Positions 60,977 through 64,000 of a DNA stretch of 64,000 nucleotides are shown piece after piece. The stretch lies in contig NZ_CP107551.1 of assembly GCF_025837095.1 (NCBI RefSeq), positions 3,342,668 through 3,406,667 of the forward strand, read 5' to 3'. Numbering within the stretch: position 1 is the first letter of the stretch; each line of letters starts with the position of its first letter. This stretch comes from Rhodococcus sp. Z13. GTDB taxonomy: Bacteria > Actinomycetota > Actinomycetes > Mycobacteriales > Mycobacteriaceae. The notes below the pieces were generated by a model, which was not told where the DNA came from, ran no database searches, and saw only the letters and a list, made by a program, of their open reading frames with translations. A program made the position numbers and the translations under genes.

Positions 60977-62950
60977 TCACTGGCCGGTGTCGCCCATCAC
61001 GACGCCTTCGCGTCGCGGGTCGGCCCCGCCGGTCCAGCCGTCGTCGGTGCGCTCCAGCACGCCGAGGCCGCTGGACCGGGGCGCGACCGACACCTCGTGC
61101 CCGAGCTCCCGCAGCTGCTGCACGAGCGGATCGCCGTTGCCGTCGTCGGCGGTGTCGACGGCCGGGTGCTCACCCCCGATGCCGGTGACCGGGGTGTTCG
61201 CGGCACCGAAGGACACCGCGGAGACCGCCTGCTGCGGGTCGAGGCCCCAGTCGAGGGCGCCGACGAGCGTCTTGACGACGAACTGGATGATCACCGACCC
61301 GCCGGGTGAGCCGACCACCAGCCGGACGTCGCCGCGGTCGCCCGCGGGGGTGCGGTCGAAGACGAGGGTGGGGGCCATGGAGCTGCGCGGCCGCTTGCCG
61401 GGTTCGACACGGTTGGCGACCGGCAGGCCCTCCTCGTCGACGGGTTCGGCCGCGAAGTCGGTCAGCTGGTTGTTGAGCAGGAAACCTTCGGTCATGTGGA
61501 ACGAGCCGAAGGCCGCTTCGATGGTCGTCGTCATCGCGGCGACGTTGCCGTAGGAGTCGGCGACGGAGATGTGGCTGGTGCCGTGTTCGGGGCTCTGCGG
61601 CGGCGTGCCGAGCGGGGCGGGGCCGAAGTTGCCGGGTGTCGCCTTGCCCATGCTCCTGCCCGGGTCGATCAGCGCCGCGCGTTCGGCGAGATAGTCGGGG
61701 TTGACCAGGGTACCGAGCGAATTCCCGGGGAGCGGAACGAAATCCGAGTCGGCGACGTATCTGTCGCGGTCGGCGTAGGCGAGCCGTTCGGCTTCGGAGA
61801 TCAGGTGCACCGCTGCGGCGTCGGGCACCCCGCCGTCCGCGTCGACGTCGCTCGGGGGCAGCGCCGACAGGTCGAAGTTCTCCAGGATGCCGAGGGTCGC
61901 CGCGACCGCGACCCCCCCGGACGACGGGGTGGGCATTCCGCAGATCTCGTGGTCGCGGTAGGAGGTGCACAGCGGTTGCCGTTCCCTGGCCTCGTAGGCG
62001 GCGAGGTCCTCGACGGTCATCGCGCCGGGTGTGCGTCCCCCGGTGGTGGTGTTCGTGGCCTCGACGATCGCGCGGGCGATGTCGCCGGTGTAGAAGGCGT
62101 CGGCACCGTCGGTCGCGATCGCCGAGAGCGTCTTGGCCATCGCGGGATTGGTGAGGACCTCCCCCGCCGGTTTCGGTGATCCGTCGGGCAGCAGGAAGTA
62201 CTCACGGGCGGCAGCGTCGAGCGCGAGTTGCGGGGCGGCGTCGGCGATGGACTGCGCCAGCCGGTCGCTGATGACGATCCCCTGGTCGGCGAGGTCGATG
62301 GCGGGGCGGAACAGCTCGTTCCAGTCGGTCCGGCCGTGTTCGGTGTGAACGGCTTCGAGCATGCGGACGACGCCGGGGACGCCGATGGACCGGCCGCTGG
62401 CGCGGGTGTCGGGCAGGGGTTCGGTGCGGTCGGTGTCGCTGATCCACCGCAGGTAGTTCTCGGTGGCGGCCATCGGTGCGGTCTCGCGGCCGTCGTACGC
62501 CTGCACCTGTCCGGTCTCGGCGTCGTGGTGGAGCAGGAAGGCTCCGCCGCCGATGCCGGACGACTGCGGTTCGACGAGTCCGAGCACCATCTGGGCGGCG
62601 ACCAGGGCGTCGGCCGCGGTGCCGCCCTCGCGCAGGATCTCGCAGGCCACCTCGGTGGAGAGCGGGTTGGCGGTCGTCACCGCGAAGGAGGCGGTGCGCA
62701 CCGCGGTCATGCCGCTGCGGTAACCGGTGGCGATCTCGGGGTTCGTCGCGATGTCGCGGTCGCCGGGTCCCGGTGGGGCCCCGGCGATCGGGGTGCCGTC
62801 GGGGGCGGCCGTGCAGGTCGCAGGGCCGGCGGTGTCCTGCGGGTCGGTGGTCTCGTCGGCCGCGGACGTGCACGCGCCGAGGAGCGTGATCGACAGGGCG
62901 GCGGCGAGGAGGGCGCGGGGACCGGAGCGGAGTCTCACGGGCGGGGCCAT
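60977..62950 (-). CDS. ggt: Gamma-glutamyltransferase, secreted lipoprotein
   Basis: 657 aa from ATG 62950. It hydrolyses or transfers the gamma-glutamyl group of glutathione-like peptides outside the cell. The N-terminus is a lipoprotein signal: Arg-containing start, hydrophobic ALLAAALSITLLGAC with the lipobox Cys near residue 24. The large subunit carries VACEILREGGTAADALVAAQMVLGLVEPQSSGIGGGAFLLHHD and YDGRETAP (substrate-binding Arg). Autocleavage would occur before Thr458 in EHGTSHISVADSYGN, making a ~200-residue small subunit with SSMAPT and SPGGSVIIQ. All expected catalytic features are present. Confidence 0.95.
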   Translation of the reverse strand: MAPPVRLRSGPRALLAAALSITLLGACTSAADETTDPQDTAGPATCTAAPDGTPIAGAPPGPGDRDIATNPEIATGYRSGMTAVRTASFAVTTANPLSTEVACEILREGGTAADALVAAQMVLGLVEPQSSGIGGGAFLLHHDAETGQVQAYDGRETAPMAATENYLRWISDTDRTEPLPDTRASGRSIGVPGVVRMLEAVHTEHGRTDWNELFRPAIDLADQGIVISDRLAQSIADAAPQLALDAAAREYFLLPDGSPKPAGEVLTNPAMAKTLSAIATDGADAFYTGDIARAIVEATNTTTGGRTPGAMTVEDLAAYEARERQPLCTSYRDHEICGMPTPSSGGVAVAATLGILENFDLSALPPSDVDADGGVPDAAAVHLISEAERLAYADRDRYVADSDFVPLPGNSLGTLVNPDYLAERAALIDPGRSMGKATPGNFGPAPLGTPPQSPEHGTSHISVADSYGNVAAMTTTIEAAFGSFHMTEGFLLNNQLTDFAAEPVDEEGLPVANRVEPGKRPRSSMAPTLVFDRTPAGDRGDVRLVVGSPGGSVIIQFVVKTLVGALDWGLDPQQAVSAVSFGAANTPVTGIGGEHPAVDTADDGNGDPLVQQLRELGHEVSVAPRSSGLGVLERTDDGWTGGADPRREGVVMGDTGQ

Positions 62951-63016
62951 TCCCCGACGGTATCGGGGCGCGTCGGAGCCCGGGGGGGTTCGGGAACGAT
63001 CCGTCCCGCAGCTCTT

Positions 63017-63080
63017 GACACGGGCACGTGTCGGGGAGCACGCTTTATTCAACTTGATGGTTGATAAACCGGATAGTTGA
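63017..63080. promoter_or_regulatory. Divergent ggt / arsR control region with two inverted repeats
   Basis: GACACG / CGTGTC (63017-63022 and 63027-63032, 4-bp spacer) and TCAACT / AGTTGA (63049-63054 and 63075-63080) lie in the 146 bp between ggt and the ArsR-like gene. The second is 17 bp before the regulator start and is a reasonable autoregulatory operator. TTGACA at 63015-63020 looks like a -35, but no -10 sits at proper spacing. Confidence 0.45.
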
Positions 63081-63096
63081 GCAACTGGAGGTGATC

Positions 63097-63492
63097 GTGG
63101 GCGACAGGGCAACGGATCACACGGCAGCGGACGACGCTCTTCTCGACCTGGCGTTCAACGCGCTGGCCGATCCGGTCCGCCGCCGCATCGTCGCCCGGCT
63201 CAGCCGGGGCCCGGCCACGGTCACCGAACTCGCGGAACCCTTCGCGATCACCACCCAGGCGATCTCGAAACACATTCGGGTGCTCGAGCACGCCGGTCTC
63301 GTCACGCGCACGCGCGACGCCCAGCGCCGGCCCGTCCACCTGAACCCTGCACGGCTGGAGACGCTGACCTCCTGGATCGACCGCTACCGGCTGGTGAAGG
63401 AACAGCAGTTCCGCGGTCTCGATGCCGTGCTGACCCGGGAGGCGGCCGACGATCGTCCACGGCCCACCCCGATCTCCGGAGGACCATCATGA
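63097..63492 (+). CDS. ArsR-family winged-helix regulator
   Basis: 131 aa from GTG 63097, with GGAGG five bases upstream; the open frame to 63061 has no such site. Winged helix at about residues 14-90: FNALADPVRRRIVARLSRGPATVTELAEPFAITTQAISKHIRVLEHAGLVTRTRDAQRRPVHLN. The recognition helix is TTQAISKHIRVL. There is no metal-binding Cys/His cluster, so it is of the kind paired with SRPBCC/AHSA1 proteins instead of metal sensors. It overlaps the next gene by four bases. Confidence 0.92.
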   Translation: MGDRATDHTAADDALLDLAFNALADPVRRRIVARLSRGPATVTELAEPFAITTQAISKHIRVLEHAGLVTRTRDAQRRPVHLNPARLETLTSWIDRYRLVKEQQFRGLDAVLTREAADDRPRPTPISGGPS

Positions 63493-63977
63493 GCAGCAAC
63501 GCAGTCTCCCTCTCGATCCCCGAGGGTGTCCCCTACATCGACTACGAGCGGGAGTTCGACTTCCCGGTCGAGGACGTCTTCCGTGCCCACAAGGACCCCG
63601 ATCTCGTCACGCAGTGGCTCGGCCCGCGCGGGATGGAGATGAAGATCGAGGAGTACGACCTCCGCACCGGCGGCTCGTACCGCTACGAACACTCCGACGA
63701 CAGCGGCAGCTACCGCTTCGCAGGTGTCTTCCACACCGTCCGCGACAACGAATTCATCGTCCAGACCTTCGAATATCTCGGGTTCCCGGACGTCGTGAGT
63801 CTCGAAACGCTCACCTTCGTCGATCTCGGCGGCGGCCGCTGCAAGCTCGTCGGCCATGCCGTGTACCCGAGCCAGGAGGCCCGCGACGGCATGGCGGAAT
63901 CCGGCATGGAGACCGGTCTGAGCGAGGGCTTCGAACGGCTCGAGGAGCTGTTGGCCGCAGGGTCCGCGGCGCGGTGA
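63489..63977 (+). CDS. SRPBCC (AHSA1/START-like) protein
   Basis: 162 aa. Single-domain helix-grip fold with a hydrophobic cavity. Visible: IDYEREFDFPVEDVFRAHKDPDLVTQWLGPRGMEMKIEEYDLRTGGSYRYEH, then GVFHTVRDNEFIVQTFEY and the C-terminal helix SEGFERLEELLAAG. Many such proteins are cotranscribed with an ArsR regulator, as here (ATGA overlap), but their ligands are mostly unknown. The gene ends 23 bp before the window end. Confidence 0.92.
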   Translation: MSSNAVSLSIPEGVPYIDYEREFDFPVEDVFRAHKDPDLVTQWLGPRGMEMKIEEYDLRTGGSYRYEHSDDSGSYRFAGVFHTVRDNEFIVQTFEYLGFPDVVSLETLTFVDLGGGRCKLVGHAVYPSQEARDGMAESGMETGLSEGFERLEELLAAGSAAR

Positions 63978-64000
63978 GTTCCGGTCACCGCAGGGCGTGG

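Noticed and set aside
63015-63020. TTGACA as a -35 box for the ArsR-family gene
   Set aside because: The nearest A/T-rich hexamer (TTTATT at 63044) is 23 bp away, too far for a normal promoter, so I did not call a promoter from it.

Overview
The window is high-GC, dense bacterial DNA. The gene content (a complete mycofactocin locus, very large multimodular NRPS genes with '[14 protein letters not shown]' condensation domains, many GTG/TTG starts) points to a Mycobacteriales actinobacterium, most probably a Rhodococcus. That assignment is inference; there is no rRNA or other species marker here.

Region 1 (1-32.5 kb, minus strand): two collinear giant NRPS genes. The upstream protein (32502-11722, about 6,900 aa) is a starter condensation domain of EntF type, then six C-A-T modules, ending in a lone C domain plus a ~100-aa tail. 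The downstream protein (11595 to beyond base 1, 3,865 aa visible) opens with a homologous ~100-aa head, then A-T and three C-A-T modules, so module 7 is split between the proteins. Hand-read specificity codes give Thr (module 5), Ser (7 and 8), a Gln-like code (9) and five unassigned codes; modules 2 and 4 have identical A domains. The last carrier domain has GGDSI instead of GGNSL, predicting an epimerization domain just outside the window. No thioesterase or MbtH-like gene is visible.

Region 2 (32.8-43.2 kb, minus strand): a small membrane protein, acetoacetyl-CoA synthetase, a GlsB/YeaQ membrane protein, a FadD-type acyl-CoA ligase, an MHS-type MFS transporter, an unrecognised 182-aa protein, and a GAF regulator - acetaldehyde-type aldehyde dehydrogenase - DUF779 set. 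Several units end in strong hairpin terminators.

Region 3 (43.2-57.5 kb): the mycofactocin island. mftR-mftM (plus) diverge from mftA-B-C-D, which run into an OYE-type oxidoreductase, a mycofactocin-coupled SDR and a second OYE-type oxidoreductase. mftE-F-G form a separate minus-strand operon that diverges from a double-GNAT acetyltransferase gene. Between the acetyltransferase and the second OYE gene, bracketed by two hairpins, lies a plus-strand element that folds as a tRNA with its 3' half placed before its 5' half.

Region 4 (57.6-64 kb): an Fe-type alcohol dehydrogenase - sensor kinase - LuxR response regulator operon, a gamma-glutamyltransferase lipoprotein, and a divergent ArsR regulator / SRPBCC protein pair.

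How it fits together (inference): regions 2-4 read as an alcohol/aldehyde oxidation neighbourhood. Mycofactocin is built by MftA-F, methylated by MftM, reduced by coupled dehydrogenases and reoxidised through MftG; the aldehyde dehydrogenase and the CoA ligases would carry the products on to acyl-CoA. The NRPS genes appear to be an independent neighbour. The most unusual items are the permuted tRNA-like element, the matched termini at the split NRPS module, and the near-identical module repeats.
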